Shown in pieces: positions 17,379 to 26,171 of a DNA stretch of 64,000 nucleotides. The notes under the pieces are model-generated. The model did no database searches. It saw nothing but the letters and a program-made list of their open reading frames with translations, and was not told the DNA's origin. The DNA comes from JBNNGK01 sp050268245. GTDB taxonomy: Bacteria; Pseudomonadota; Gammaproteobacteria; Enterobacterales; Enterobacteriaceae. Position 1 is the stretch's first letter, and the number at the start of each line of letters is the position of its first letter. The stretch lies in the NCBI RefSeq assembly GCF_050268245.1, contig NZ_JBNNGK010000003.1, positions 186,001 through 250,000 of the forward strand. Direction: 5' to 3'. The translations under genes and the position numbers were made by a program.

Positions 17379-17405
17379 TTATCGGCTCAATAGCAGAAAA
17401 GTTTA
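17379..17405 (-). promoter_or_regulatory. Sigma28 promoter of fliDST
   Basis: Read on the minus strand, the site is TAAACTTT-N11-GCCGATAA, an almost perfect match to the FliA (sigma28) consensus TAAAGTTT-N11-GCCGATAA. The -10 ends about 40 bases before the fliD start. Confidence 0.93.
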
Positions 17406-17499
17406 CGGAAAAATCGAAAAAATGATGGCGCAATAGAAGAGAGAAAACGCACGTTATTTACTGCATTGGCTGAAACCAAAAAAATAAATAAAAAAAATC

Positions 17500-17526
17500 T
17501 AAAGGTTGCAGGGGCAGCGCCGATAC
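17500..17526 (+). promoter_or_regulatory. Sigma28 promoter of fliC
   Basis: The site TAAAGGTT-N11-GCCGATAC points toward fliC, with the -10 ending about 100 bases before its ATG. It is arranged back to back with the fliD promoter, so sigma28 fires cap and filament genes together. Confidence 0.93.
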
Positions 17527-17625
17527 CTGAGAAGACGGTGGTTGACGCCGTGGGCAAAAGCCCGAACCTTTTAATTGTGAATGCGAAAATTGTAACTTCG
17601 CACTGATTCGTAAGGAATACACATA

Positions 17626-18894
17626 ATGGCACAAGTAATTAATACCAACAGCCTGTCGCTGATGGCGCAGAACAACCTGAACAAATCTCAGTCTTCTTTG
17701 GGTACTGCGATTGAGCGTCTGTCTTCTGGTCTGCGTATCAACAGCGCGAAGGATGACGCCGCGGGTCAGGCGATCTCTAACCGCTTCACCGCTAACATCA
17801 AAGGTCTGACTCAGGCTTCACGTAACGCCAACGACGGTATTTCTTTGGCGCAGACCACCGAAGGCGCACTGAACGAAGTAAACGACAACCTGCAAAACAT
17901 TCGTCGTCTGACCGTTCAATCTCAAAATGGCTCTAACTCTTCTAGCGATCTGCAATCCATCCAGGATGAAATCTCTCAGCGTCTGTCTGAAATCAACCGT
18001 ATCTCTGAGCAGACTGATTTCAACGGCGTGAAAGTGTTGAGCAGCGATCAGAAGCTGACCATCCAGGTGGGTGCCAACGATAACGAAACTATCGATATCG
18101 AACTGAAAGACATCAATGCAAAAACTCTGGGTCTGGACAAATTCAGCGTTGCCGATCCTATCGACACCACGAAAGTTGGCGCAACCGCACTGACCGCTAT
18201 CGACAAAATGGGCGCGCCAACTATTGCTGCTGACAGCAACGGCACACCAAAAACCAGCGATGGCAAACTGTATTCTGCTGACGATGGTTCAGGTGGCACT
18301 AACTACTTCGTTAAAGACACCACTGGCGCAATCTACGATGCGACCGTTGATGCGAGCGGCAATGCGACTTGGGATTCAACTGCGGCAACCACTAACCCAA
18401 CGGCAGGCCTGAAAGAAGCGTCTCAGGTTAAAGTGGGCACCACAGCGGTAACCGGCCTGACCGCTGGTGATGAACTGCGTACTTACACCGATGCTGCAGG
18501 CAAATCAGGCTATGTGGTGAAAGGTAAAGATGCTGAAGGCAACGATGCGTTCTTCAAGGCATCAGTTGACTCTGCTGGTAAAGTGACCAAAGGTGCTCAG
18601 CAGTCTACTGAACCAAAAACCGCCGATCCGCTGGCAACGCTGGATAAAGCGCTGTCTCAGGTTGATTCTCTGCGTTCTTCTTTGGGTGCGGTACAGAACC
18701 GTTTCGATTCTGTTATCAACAACCTGAACAGCACCGTAAACAACCTGTCTGCTTCTCAGTCTCGTATTCAAGATGCCGATTACGCGACCGAAGTGTCTAA
18801 CATGAGCCGTGCTAACATCCTGCAACAGGCTGGCACCTCTGTTCTGGCACAGGCTAACCAGTCTACTCAGAACGTGCTGTCTCTGCTGCGTTAA
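17626..18894 (+). CDS. fliC: Flagellin FliC
   Basis: FliC is the filament subunit. The 422 residues have a conserved N-terminal D0/D1 region (MAQVINTNSLSLMAQNNLNK, then LSSGLRINSAKDDAAGQAI) and a C-terminal D1/D0 region (SQSRIQDADYATEVSNMSRA ending VLSLLR). Between them, about residues 170-330 are variable and surface exposed. That part holds two related modules: YFVKDTTGAIYDATVDASG and a second around FFKASVDSAGKV. Codon use is strongly biased to preferred codons, as expected for a highly expressed gene. A strong terminator follows. Confidence 0.98.
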   Translation: MAQVINTNSLSLMAQNNLNKSQSSLGTAIERLSSGLRINSAKDDAAGQAISNRFTANIKGLTQASRNANDGISLAQTTEGALNEVNDNLQNIRRLTVQSQNGSNSSSDLQSIQDEISQRLSEINRISEQTDFNGVKVLSSDQKLTIQVGANDNETIDIELKDINAKTLGLDKFSVADPIDTTKVGATALTAIDKMGAPTIAADSNGTPKTSDGKLYSADDGSGGTNYFVKDTTGAIYDATVDASGNATWDSTAATTNPTAGLKEASQVKVGTTAVTGLTAGDELRTYTDAAGKSGYVVKGKDAEGNDAFFKASVDSAGKVTKGAQQSTEPKTADPLATLDKALSQVDSLRSSLGAVQNRFDSVINNLNSTVNNLSASQSRIQDADYATEVSNMSRANILQQAGTSVLAQANQSTQNVLSLLR

Positions 18895-18924
18895 TCGACT
18901 CTCTCCGATTAATCTGTTGCTAGC

Positions 18925-18949
18925 AAAACCCCGCATTATGCGGGGTTTT
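18925..18949 (+). terminator. Rho-independent terminator of fliC
   Basis: AAAACCCCGCA and TGCGGGGTTTT form a perfect stem with a short TTA loop, and the arm ends in TTTT. It lies 31 bases past the fliC stop and abuts the REP array directly. Confidence 0.93.
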
Positions 18950-20215
18950 GCATTTGCACCGGCACCCAGCGTTCGGCATCAACCAACCGGGCGCGGCGTG
19001 CCACGCCCCTACGGAATAGGGGGACCGCAATCTGTTTCCCGCTCTGCTGCCACATTCACCGTAGTGGCCGGGCATGCCCGGCCTGTATTTGTATTTGCGT
19101 TTGCGTTTGCATTTGCACCGGCACCCAGCGTGCGGCATCAACCAACCGGGCGCGGCGTGCCACGCCCCTACGGAATAGGGCAACCGCAATCTGTTTCCCG
19201 CTCTGCTGCCTCATTCACCGTAGTGGCCGGGCATGCCCGGCCTGTGTTTGCGTTTGCATTTGCACCGGCACCCAGCGTGCGGCATCAGCCAACCGGGCGC
19301 GGCGTGCCACGCCCCTACGGAATAGGGCAACCGTAATCTGTTTCCCGCTCTGCTGCCACATTCACCGTAGTGGCCGCGCATGCCCGGCCTGCGTTGGCGT
19401 TTGCATTTGCACCGGCACCCAGCGTGCGGCATCAGCCAACCGGGCGCGGCGTGCCACGCCCCTACGGAATAGGGCAACCGCAATCTGTTTCCCGCTCTGC
19501 TGCCACATTCATCGTAGTGGCCGGGCATGCCCGGCCTGTGTTTTTATTTGCGTTTGCATTTGCACCGGCACCCAGCGTGCGGCATCAGCCAACCGGGCGC
19601 GGCGTGCCACGCCCCAACGGGATTGGGCAACCGCAATCTGTTTCCCGCTTTGCTGCCACATTCACCGTAGTGGCCGGGCATGCCCGGCCTGTATTTGTGT
19701 TTGCATTTGCACCGGCACCCAGCGTGCGGCATCAACCAACCGGGCGCGGCGTGCCACGCCCCTACGGGATTGGGGGACCGCAATCTGTTTCCCGCTCTGC
19801 TGCCACATTCACCGTAGTGGCCGGGCATGCCCGGCCTGTATTTGTGTTTGCATTTGCACCGGCACTCAGCGTGCGGCATCAACCAACCGGGCGCGGCGTG
19901 CCACGCCCCAACGGGATTGGGCAACCGCAATCTGTTTCCTGATCTGCCGCCACATTCACCGTAGTGGCCGGGCATGCCCGGCCTGTATTTGCATTTGCAC
20001 CGGCACCCAGCGTTCGGCATCAACCAACCGGGTGCGGCGTGCCACGCCCCTACGGGGTTGGGATTCTGAAATCCGTCACCCGATCCAATGTCCCAAGTTG
20101 GGAAACGGTAATCCGCCACTTGCTCCGATGCCACATTCACCGTAGTGGCCGGGCATGCCCGGCCTGCGTTGACATTAGCGTTTGCATCGGCAACCACGCC
20201 CGTTGGTATCCCTGA
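18950..20215. repeat. REP/BIME array, eight 147-bp units, between fliC and fliA
   Basis: Eight units each contain an inverted REP (GGGCGCGGCGTGCCACGCCC, with the GTAG head read on the minus strand as CTAC) and a direct REP. The direct REP is a GTAG head, T, and the perfect palindrome GGCCGGGCATGCCCGGCC. Direct REPs start at 19060, 19219, 19366, 19513, 19666, 19813, 19960 and 20141. Inverted REPs start at 18987, 19146, 19293, 19440, 19593, 19740, 19887 and 20028. The basic period is 147 bp, varied by 6-bp steps from a hexamer tract (TATTTG, CGTTTG, CATTTG) with two to five copies per unit. The last unit is longer and diverged. Long frames across the array repeat one peptide and are not genes. 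Confidence 0.95.
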
Positions 20216-20334
20216 TGCCACGGTGTTATTACATGGCGCAAATAAAGCCTGTTTTCTACGGCTGTTCTGTCGATTGGCATTTCCCCCCCTACGGATAATA
20301 GCGCTGACTCCCTTATCCGCAGGTTTTAGACACA

Positions 20335-21057
20335 GTGAGCGATCTTTATACCGCCGAAGGCGTCATGGACAAAAATTCTCTCTGGTTGCGCTATGTGCCG
20401 TTAGTGCGTCACGAAGCGTTACGCCTACAGGTCAGGCTGCCTGCGAGTGTGGAGCTTGACGATCTACTGCAAGCCGGGGGAATAGGGTTGTTGAACGCCG
20501 TTGAGCGCTACGATGCCCTACAGGGAACTGCCTTTACCACCTATGCAGTACAACGCATTCGTGGTGCGATGCTCGATGAACTGCGTAGCCGCGACTGGGT
20601 GCCACGTAGCGTGCGTCGTCACGCTCGGGAAGTGGCGCAGGTCATGCAACGACTTGAACAGCAGTTTGGCCGGCCGGCCAGCGAGCTGGAAGTGGCGCAG
20701 GCGATGGATATCTCGTTGGAGGATTACCGTCAAATCCTGTTGGACACCAATAACAGCCAACTTTTTTCCTATGACGAATGGCACGAAGAGCATGGCGAAA
20801 ACGCCGAACCGCTGCTGGAAGGGCACCAAGAGGCTAATCCATTGCATCAATTACTGGAAGGCAACCTGCGTCAACGGGTGATTGATGCCATCGACGCACT
20901 GCCTGAGCGCGAAAAAATGGTGTTAACGCTGTACTACCAGGAAGAGTTAAACCTGAAAGAAATTGGCGCTGTGTTGGAAGTGGGCGAATCACGCGTTAGC
21001 CAACTGCACAGCCAGGCTATCAAGCGCTTGCGAGCACGTCTGGCGAACGATGCCTGA
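20335..21057 (+). CDS. fliA: RNA polymerase sigma factor FliA (sigma28)
   Basis: FliA directs late flagellar genes such as fliC and fliD here. The 240 residues start at a GTG and begin MSDLYTAEGVMDKNSLW, as in E. coli. They carry sigma regions 2 (LPASVELDDLLQAGGIGLLN, then RIRGAMLDELRSRDWVPRSV), 3 and 4 (LPEREKMVLTLYYQEELNL and GESRVSQLHSQAIKRL). The 118 bases between the REP array and the start contain CGGATAA (20292-20298) inverted against TTATCCG (20313-20319), possibly part of its promoter. Confidence 0.98.
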   Translation: MSDLYTAEGVMDKNSLWLRYVPLVRHEALRLQVRLPASVELDDLLQAGGIGLLNAVERYDALQGTAFTTYAVQRIRGAMLDELRSRDWVPRSVRRHAREVAQVMQRLEQQFGRPASELEVAQAMDISLEDYRQILLDTNNSQLFSYDEWHEEHGENAEPLLEGHQEANPLHQLLEGNLRQRVIDAIDALPEREKMVLTLYYQEELNLKEIGAVLEVGESRVSQLHSQAIKRLRARLANDA

Positions 21058-21091
21058 CCCTCAACCCGACTGAAGAATACCGGACTGCATC

Positions 21092-21601
21092 ATGCCAGGA
21101 AGAATACTGAAAAAACGGCCGCTGAGCCGTTATCTGAAAGATTACAAACATAGCCAAACCCATTGCTCACAATGTGGCAAGTTGTTGGACCGCATGGCGT
21201 TGGTTTTTCGTGGAAAAATAATCAATAAAGAAGCGATAGCGCGCATGGATCAGCCGATCGACGATCAGGTGTGGCTAACTGTGCAAAAGGAGCTGACCGC
21301 GTTGTGTCGCTTTTGCAGTGAGATTGCTTACAACAGCCATCCGAGCTATTTCGACATCATGTCGTTCAAGCAATATCTGTTTGAACAAACCGAAATGAAC
21401 CACAGCACCATCCGTGAATATGTAGTGCGCCTGCGTCGTTTAGATGAAATGTTGGTTGCACACAATTATCCTGCCGACAAATTTACCAGCAGCTTTAGTC
21501 ATCAATGCATCATCGATGATTTACCCAGCGCGGCACATAACAATTATCGCATTGCACTGCGCAAATACGATCAGTACCTCGCCTGGCAAAATCGGTATTA
21601 A
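21092..21601 (+). CDS. fliZ: Flagella regulator FliZ
   Basis: FliZ is a DNA-binding regulator that opposes RpoS promoters in E. coli and stabilises or activates flagellar expression in Salmonella. The 169 residues show RPLSRYLKDYKHSQTHCSQC, a CxxC pair (C26, C29 region) and a second CRFC, and then a recombinase-like helical part ending NNYRIALRKYDQYL. It lies 34 bases after fliA and is very probably cotranscribed with it. Confidence 0.95.
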   Translation: MPGRILKKRPLSRYLKDYKHSQTHCSQCGKLLDRMALVFRGKIINKEAIARMDQPIDDQVWLTVQKELTALCRFCSEIAYNSHPSYFDIMSFKQYLFEQTEMNHSTIREYVVRLRRLDEMLVAHNYPADKFTSSFSHQCIIDDLPSAAHNNYRIALRKYDQYLAWQNRY

Positions 21602-21656
21602 CGGCTTTACCCGACGCTAAACTGCGGGGAGCAGGCTACAGCCTGAGGTTAATAAA

Positions 21657-21712
21657 GGATGAATATTCAGCCTACATCTGATAAATCTATCGTTTAGTCT
21701 GATATTCATTCC
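21657..21712. promoter_or_regulatory. Imperfect inverted repeat upstream of dcyD
   Basis: GGATGAATATTCAG near 21658 is mirrored by CTGATATTCATTCC near 21699. The pair lies between fliZ and dcyD, directly before the dcyD start. It may be an operator for the sulfur-control regulator or a message structure. The sequence alone does not decide. Confidence 0.3.
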
Positions 21713-21724
21713 TTGGGAGAAGCT

Positions 21725-22711
21725 GTGAATCTGCAACAGCAATTGGCGCAGTTCCCGCGCCTCGATTTTGTTGGCTCCGCCACGCCACTTGAAAAATTAT
21801 CTCGTCTTTCTGATTACCTGGGTCGTGATGTTTATATCAAACGTGACGACGTCACGCCGATGGCAATGGGCGGTAACAAACTCAGAAAATTGGAGTTTTT
21901 AGCCGCTGATGCGCTGCGTCAAGGTGCCGATACGCTGGTGACAGCCGGTGCCATCCAATCTAATCATGTACGCCAAACCGCCGCCGTTGCCGCCAAACTT
22001 GGCCTGCATTGCGTCGCGCTTTTGGAAAATCCGATCGAGACGCAAGCGGAAAATTACCTCACTAACGGTAATCGTCTGTTGCTGGATTTATTCAACGTGG
22101 AGGTGGTGATGTGCGATGCATTGCATGATCCACAGCAGCAGTTAGCCGATCTGGCGACGCGTCTGGAAGCGCAGGGTTTTCGCCCCTATGTGGTACCGGT
22201 TGGCGGTTCGAATGCGTTGGGTTCGCTTGGCTATGTGCAATGTGCGTTGGAGATTGCCGAACAGGCGCGTAATGTGGCATTCAGTTCGGTTGTCGTGGCG
22301 TCCGGCAGCGCGGGAACGCATGCCGGGTTGGCCGTTGGCCTACAACAGTTGCTGCCTGACAGCGAATTGATTGGCGTTACTGTTTCACGCAAAGTGATTG
22401 ATCAATTACCTAAAGTCGAGCAACTGCAACAGGCGCTGGCTTACTCTCTGAATATCGATACGTTCGCGCCGATCACCTTGTGGGACGACTATTTTGCGCC
22501 ACAGTACGGTATGCCAAATGAAGAAGGGATGGCGGCCGTCCAGTTATTAGCGCAACAGGAGGGGATCTTGCTGGATCCGGTTTACACCGGTAAGGCGATG
22601 GCAGGTTTGATCGACGGTATCGCGCAGCAACGCTTCCGTGACGAGGGGCCTATCCTGTTCATTCATACCGGTGGCGCACCGGCGCTGTTTGCCTATCACC
22701 CACACGTTTAG
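21725..22711 (+). CDS. dcyD: D-cysteine desulfhydrase DcyD
   Basis: DcyD is a PLP enzyme of the tryptophan synthase beta fold that breaks D-cysteine into pyruvate, ammonia and sulfide. From GTG 21725 it has 328 residues, equal to E. coli. The PLP lysine lies in GGNKLRKLEF, and phosphate-binding residues are in GSAGTHAGLAVGL. The in-frame TTG at 21713 is poorer because GGGAG lies just ahead of the GTG. It sits between fliZ and the cystine transporter, the same grouping as in E. coli, linking cystine uptake to D-cysteine detoxification. Confidence 0.96.
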   Translation: MNLQQQLAQFPRLDFVGSATPLEKLSRLSDYLGRDVYIKRDDVTPMAMGGNKLRKLEFLAADALRQGADTLVTAGAIQSNHVRQTAAVAAKLGLHCVALLENPIETQAENYLTNGNRLLLDLFNVEVVMCDALHDPQQQLADLATRLEAQGFRPYVVPVGGSNALGSLGYVQCALEIAEQARNVAFSSVVVASGSAGTHAGLAVGLQQLLPDSELIGVTVSRKVIDQLPKVEQLQQALAYSLNIDTFAPITLWDDYFAPQYGMPNEEGMAAVQLLAQQEGILLDPVYTGKAMAGLIDGIAQQRFRDEGPILFIHTGGAPALFAYHPHV

Positions 22712-22841
22712 CGATGACACTGACTTATCCTACGCAAGCGTATGCATTGGCGCTGGCTCACTCCCGCCGTATTGCGCTGTGCCGGGCCATTGGCCGCAAC
22801 GTGAAATTTTAGGGTATATAACGTTTTGAACTATGTTTATT

Positions 22842-22855
22842 AAGTAATATTACTT
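22842..22855. promoter_or_regulatory. Perfect palindrome AAGTAATATTACTT before tcyJ
   Basis: This 14-bp perfect palindrome lies 65 bases before the tcyJ start in an AT-rich promoter region. It could be an operator for a dimeric regulator. No known consensus is recognised. Confidence 0.4.
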
Positions 22856-22920
22856 CAACAAGTCTGCCGAGTTGTTAAGGTGCTGACAGCAAAAAATATA
22901 AAACTAAATACGGGGTATTT

Positions 22921-23721
22921 ATGATGTTTTCTAAAGTTCGACGCCAATTACTGCTGGGGGTAATGGCCGTAGTGTTGACCACAGGCCTTAATGTGAAAAC
23001 CTATGCGGCGGAAAATCTGCTGGATAAAATTAAACAGCGCGGAACACTGATTGTAGGCTTGGAGGGCACTTATCCGCCGTTCAGCTTCCAGGGTGAAGAT
23101 GGCAAATTGACCGGTTTCGAAGTCGATTTTGCCCATGCGTTGGCGCAGCATATGGGCGTGAAGGCCAAGCTGACCCCAACCAAATGGGACGGTATGCTGG
23201 CTTCGCTGGAATCGAAGCGCATCGATGTGGCGATTAATCAGGTCACTATTTCTGAAGACCGCAAGAAAAAATATGATTTCTCAACCCCGTATACCGTCTC
23301 GGGTATTCAGGCGCTAGTGAAGAAGGGGCATGAAGGTGATATCACTAAACCTGAAGATCTTAGCGGCAAAAAAGTAGGCGTTGGTTTAGGCACTAATTAC
23401 GAACAGTGGTTGCGTGAAAATGTCCATGGCGTTGATGTGCGCACCTATGACGATGATCCTACCAAGTATCAGGATCTGCGCGTTGGTCGTATCAATGTTA
23501 TTTTGGTCGATCGCCTAGCGGCACTGGATCTGGTGAAGAAAACCGGTGATACCTTGGCGGTCGCAGGGCCGGCGTTCTCACATCAGGAAGCCGGTGTGGC
23601 GATGCGTAAAAATAACCCAGAGCTATTGAACGCCATCGATCAGGCGATTGCAGAGATGCAAAAAGATGGCACCTTGGCGAAAATCTCTGATAAATGGTTT
23701 GGCGCGGACGTAACTAAATAA
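22921..23721 (+). CDS. tcyJ: Cystine-binding periplasmic protein TcyJ (FliY)
   Basis: TcyJ is the solute-binding protein of the cystine ABC importer. The 266 residues have a signal peptide (about 1-29, ending TYAA) and a family-3 binding fold (GTLIVGLEGTYPPFSFQGED, then GFEVDFAHALAQHMGV). It is close to E. coli FliY/TcyJ. The first two codons are both ATG, and the second at 22924 is also possible. The stop and the tcyL start share a base (TAATG). Confidence 0.95.
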   Translation: MMFSKVRRQLLLGVMAVVLTTGLNVKTYAAENLLDKIKQRGTLIVGLEGTYPPFSFQGEDGKLTGFEVDFAHALAQHMGVKAKLTPTKWDGMLASLESKRIDVAINQVTISEDRKKKYDFSTPYTVSGIQALVKKGHEGDITKPEDLSGKKVGVGLGTNYEQWLRENVHGVDVRTYDDDPTKYQDLRVGRINVILVDRLAALDLVKKTGDTLAVAGPAFSHQEAGVAMRKNNPELLNAIDQAIAEMQKDGTLAKISDKWFGADVTK

Positions 23722-24383
23722 TGCAAGAAAGTATTCAACTGGCGCTGGATTCAGCGCCATTTTTATTGAAGGGTGCCCTATTGACCCTCCAGTTGAGTCT
23801 GGGGGGAATGGCATTAGGGCTGGTGTTAGGGTTTCTGCTGGCGCTGATGCGCCTTTCTCGTTTTTGGCCGCTGTCATGGTTATCGCGCATTTACGTCTCG
23901 CTGTTTCGTGGCACGCCGCTGATCGCGCAGTTGTTTATGATTTACTACGGATTACCGCAGTTTGGTATTGAGCTAGATCCGTTTCCGGCAGCGCTGATTG
24001 GTCTGTCGTTCAATACCGCGGCGTACACGTCTGAAACGCTGCGGGCGGCGATCTCATCGATTGACAAAGGGCAATGGGAAGCCGCTGCCAGTATTGGTAT
24101 GACGCCGTGGCAGACCTTACGCCGAGTGATCTTACCGCAGGCGGCGCGCACCGCGTTACCGCCGTTGGGCAACAGCTTTATCGGTTTGGTTAAAGATACT
24201 TCGCTGGCAGCGACTATTCAGGTGCCGGAGCTGTTCCGTCAGGCGCAGTTGATCACCTCACGTACGCTCGAGGTGTTCACCATGTATCTGGCCGCCTCAC
24301 TGATTTATTGGGTGATGGCGACGCTGCTTTCCGCTTTGCAAAACCGTCTGGAAGCACACGTTAATCGTCAAGATAAGGAATAA
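23721..24383 (+). CDS. tcyL: Cystine ABC transporter permease TcyL
   Basis: TcyL is the membrane subunit of the cystine importer. The 220 residues have about five membrane helices. The His/Glu/Gln/Pro class EAA loop lies near residues 115-135 (EAAASIGMTPWQTLRRVILPQA). It is translationally coupled to tcyJ by a one-base overlap and is followed four bases later by tcyN. Confidence 0.95.
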   Translation: MQESIQLALDSAPFLLKGALLTLQLSLGGMALGLVLGFLLALMRLSRFWPLSWLSRIYVSLFRGTPLIAQLFMIYYGLPQFGIELDPFPAALIGLSFNTAAYTSETLRAAISSIDKGQWEAAASIGMTPWQTLRRVILPQAARTALPPLGNSFIGLVKDTSLAATIQVPELFRQAQLITSRTLEVFTMYLAASLIYWVMATLLSALQNRLEAHVNRQDKE

Positions 24384-24387
24384 CCGC

Positions 24388-25140
24388 ATGAGTGCCATTG
24401 AAGTCAGAAACTTGGTCAAGAAATTCAACGGCCAGACGGTGCTACATGGGATTGATCTGGATGTGAATGCGGGGGAGGTGGTAGCGATTATCGGGCCAAG
24501 CGGCTCCGGTAAAACGACCCTACTGCGCAGTATCAACCTGTTGGAAGTACCGGATGCTGGCACTATCCGCGTCGGCGATATCCATATTGATGGGGCGCAG
24601 TCGCTGGGTAAACAAAAAAATCAGGTTCGTGCGTTACGCCAGCAGGTAGGGTTTGTCTTCCAGAGCTTTAACCTGTTTCCGCACCGTTCGGTGTTGGAAA
24701 ATATTATTGAAGGGCCGGTGATCGTTAAAGGGGAAGATAAAGCGGCAGCGGAGCAGCGTGCCCGTGCGTTGTTGGCTAAGGTGGGGTTAAATGGCAAAGA
24801 AGCTGCTTACCCTAAACGCCTGTCCGGGGGGCAGCAGCAGCGGGTGGCGATTGCCCGGGCATTGGCGATGCAACCGGAAGTCATTTTGTTTGATGAACCG
24901 ACGTCGGCGCTCGATCCCGAGCTGGTGGGCGAGGTGCTCAACACCATCCGTTCGCTGGCGGAAGAGAAACGTACGATGGTGATCGTCACGCATGAAATGA
25001 GTTTTGCGCGTGATGTTGCCGATCGCGCTATTTTTATGGATCACGGTCGCATTATTGAGCAAGGGCCTGCAAAGGCGTTGTTCACCCATCCGCAGCATCA
25101 GCGCACCCAGCAATTTTTGGATAAATTTTTAAATCAATAG
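24388..25140 (+). CDS. tcyN: Cystine ABC transporter ATPase TcyN
   Basis: TcyN drives cystine import. The 250 residues have Walker A GPSGSGKT (36-43), Q-loop QVGFVFQSFNLFPH, the signature LSGGQQQRVAIARAL, Walker B VILFDEPTSALDPE, and the switch His in VIVTHEM. It matches the polar amino acid ATPase type. The gene ends in a REP array, with no simple terminator other than the GTAG-headed stem at 25170-25190. Confidence 0.95.
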   Translation: MSAIEVRNLVKKFNGQTVLHGIDLDVNAGEVVAIIGPSGSGKTTLLRSINLLEVPDAGTIRVGDIHIDGAQSLGKQKNQVRALRQQVGFVFQSFNLFPHRSVLENIIEGPVIVKGEDKAAAEQRARALLAKVGLNGKEAAYPKRLSGGQQQRVAIARALAMQPEVILFDEPTSALDPELVGEVLNTIRSLAEEKRTMVIVTHEMSFARDVADRAIFMDHGRIIEQGPAKALFTHPQHQRTQQFLDKFLNQ

Positions 25141-25169
25141 GTTAAGCCTGGCGATTCAACCCCATACCC

Positions 25170-25190
25170 GTAGGATGTTTGTCAACATCC
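25170..25190 (+). terminator. Stem-loop after tcyN
   Basis: GGATGTT (25173-25179) and AACATCC (25184-25190) form a 7-bp stem with a TGTC loop, 32 bases past tcyN. The stem overlaps a GTAG, the head found on the REPs, but its sequence is unrelated to them. It may be a weak terminator or an unrelated REP class. Confidence 0.35.
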
Positions 25191-25208
25191 CGTCCGGTGT
25201 CGATTCAT

Positions 25209-25630
25209 CGTAGTGGTCGGGCATGCCCGGCCAACACTCCATGTTTTGCATGCAGCCACGATTAACCCCCGGGCGCGGCATGTCACGCCCCTACGGGATT
25301 GTGTAGGGGGCTTGCCTGCATCCTGTGCAGTATGAGTTCATCGTAGTGGCCGGGCATGCCCGGTCAGCATTGTATGTTTTGCATCACCCACGTTTAACCC
25401 CCGGGCGCGGCATGCCACGCCCCTACGGGATTGGGTAGGGTGTTTGCCCATATCCTGTGCAGTATGAGTTCATCGTAGTGGCCGGGCATGCCCGGCCTGC
25501 ATTCCATGTTTTGCATGCAGCCACGTTTAACCCCCGGGCGCGGCATGCCACGCCCCTACGGGATTGTGTGAGATGTTTGCCCATATCCTGTGCAGTATGA
25601 TCTCATCGTAGTGGCCGGGCATGCCCGGCC
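25209..25630. repeat. REP/BIME array beside the RAYT gene, 133-bp period
   Basis: Direct REPs (GTAG head and GGCCGGGCATGCCCGGCC, with small variants) start at 25209, 25342, 25474 and 25607, giving a 132-133-bp period. Inverted REPs start at 25269, 25401 and 25534 and have the core GCGGCATGCCACGCC (GTCACGCC in the first). This differs by one base from the GCGGCGTGCCACGCC of the fliC-fliA array. The last REP ends two bases before the stop of the transposase gene. Confidence 0.95.
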
Positions 25631-25632
25631 AA

Positions 25633-26085
25633 CTAATAATCGTCAGCATCATACGAACCCCATTTGGCGGGATTATTAATAATGTATTGCCGTGCTAATT
25701 CAAGCTCGCGTTCAGAACGGATTACTCTATCCCAATAACCGCGCTGCCATATTTTGGCACCAAATTGTTTACTGACGGCCGATTTGAAACTGCCGACGAT
25801 AGTGGAAAGGGACACCTTATGCCCGGGGACAAGATGTAACAGCGCATGCATATGATTGGGCATGATGACGTAGCTATCTAAATGTGTACCGTTGAAATGA
25901 TCGGATAACCTTAACCAGCAATCGTTAATCCATTTCCCATGCTGATTGAGTGACATGACACCTTGATGTACGGCACCAAAAAGGTGTGCTTTATGCAGAG
26001 TACATAGCGTGATGAAGTAAATACCCGCCGAAGCGTAATCGTAGTGAGGAATGCGTATTTTTTTCCGATGCAGTGTTTTATTCAT
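25633..26085 (-). CDS. REP-associated tyrosine transposase (RAYT, Y1 type)
   Basis: RAYTs are single-domain HUH endonucleases related to the IS200/IS605 transposase. They bind REP hairpins with a GTAG or GGAG head. The 150 residues have the PNHMHALLHL motif with HMH at 78-80, the WQRGYWDRVIRSE stretch at 113-125, and the expected nucleophile Tyr134 in ARQYIINNP. I start at ATG 26085, where GGAGG lies seven bases upstream, and not at the in-frame codon at 26103. It is intact and flanked on both sides by GTAG-headed REPs, so it is the likely source of the REPs in this genome. Confidence 0.93.
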   Translation of the reverse strand: MNKTLHRKKIRIPHYDYASAGIYFITLCTLHKAHLFGAVHQGVMSLNQHGKWINDCWLRLSDHFNGTHLDSYVIMPNHMHALLHLVPGHKVSLSTIVGSFKSAVSKQFGAKIWQRGYWDRVIRSERELELARQYIINNPAKWGSYDADDY

Positions 26086-26171
26086 GGTGTTGCCTCCGCT
26101 CATGACTAAAGCAGAAGCAACAGGTTGGGAAAAGCAACATCAATGACAGATGCGCAATAGTGCGCAATAAA

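Noticed and set aside
17387..17632. 81-codon minus-strand frame upstream of fliC
   Set aside because: It covers both sigma28 promoters and is a chance frame in AT-rich DNA.
18950..20215. CRISPR array
   Set aside because: The repeats are palindromic REP pairs in alternating orientation with similar linkers between units. There are no unique spacers of equal length, and no cas genes are nearby.
18809..20221. Several open frames of 80-225 codons on both strands across the fliC-fliA array
   Set aside because: They translate the REP array. The 147-bp period and 6-bp steps are multiples of three, so frames stay open by arithmetic and repeat one peptide. No ribosome binding sites are seen.
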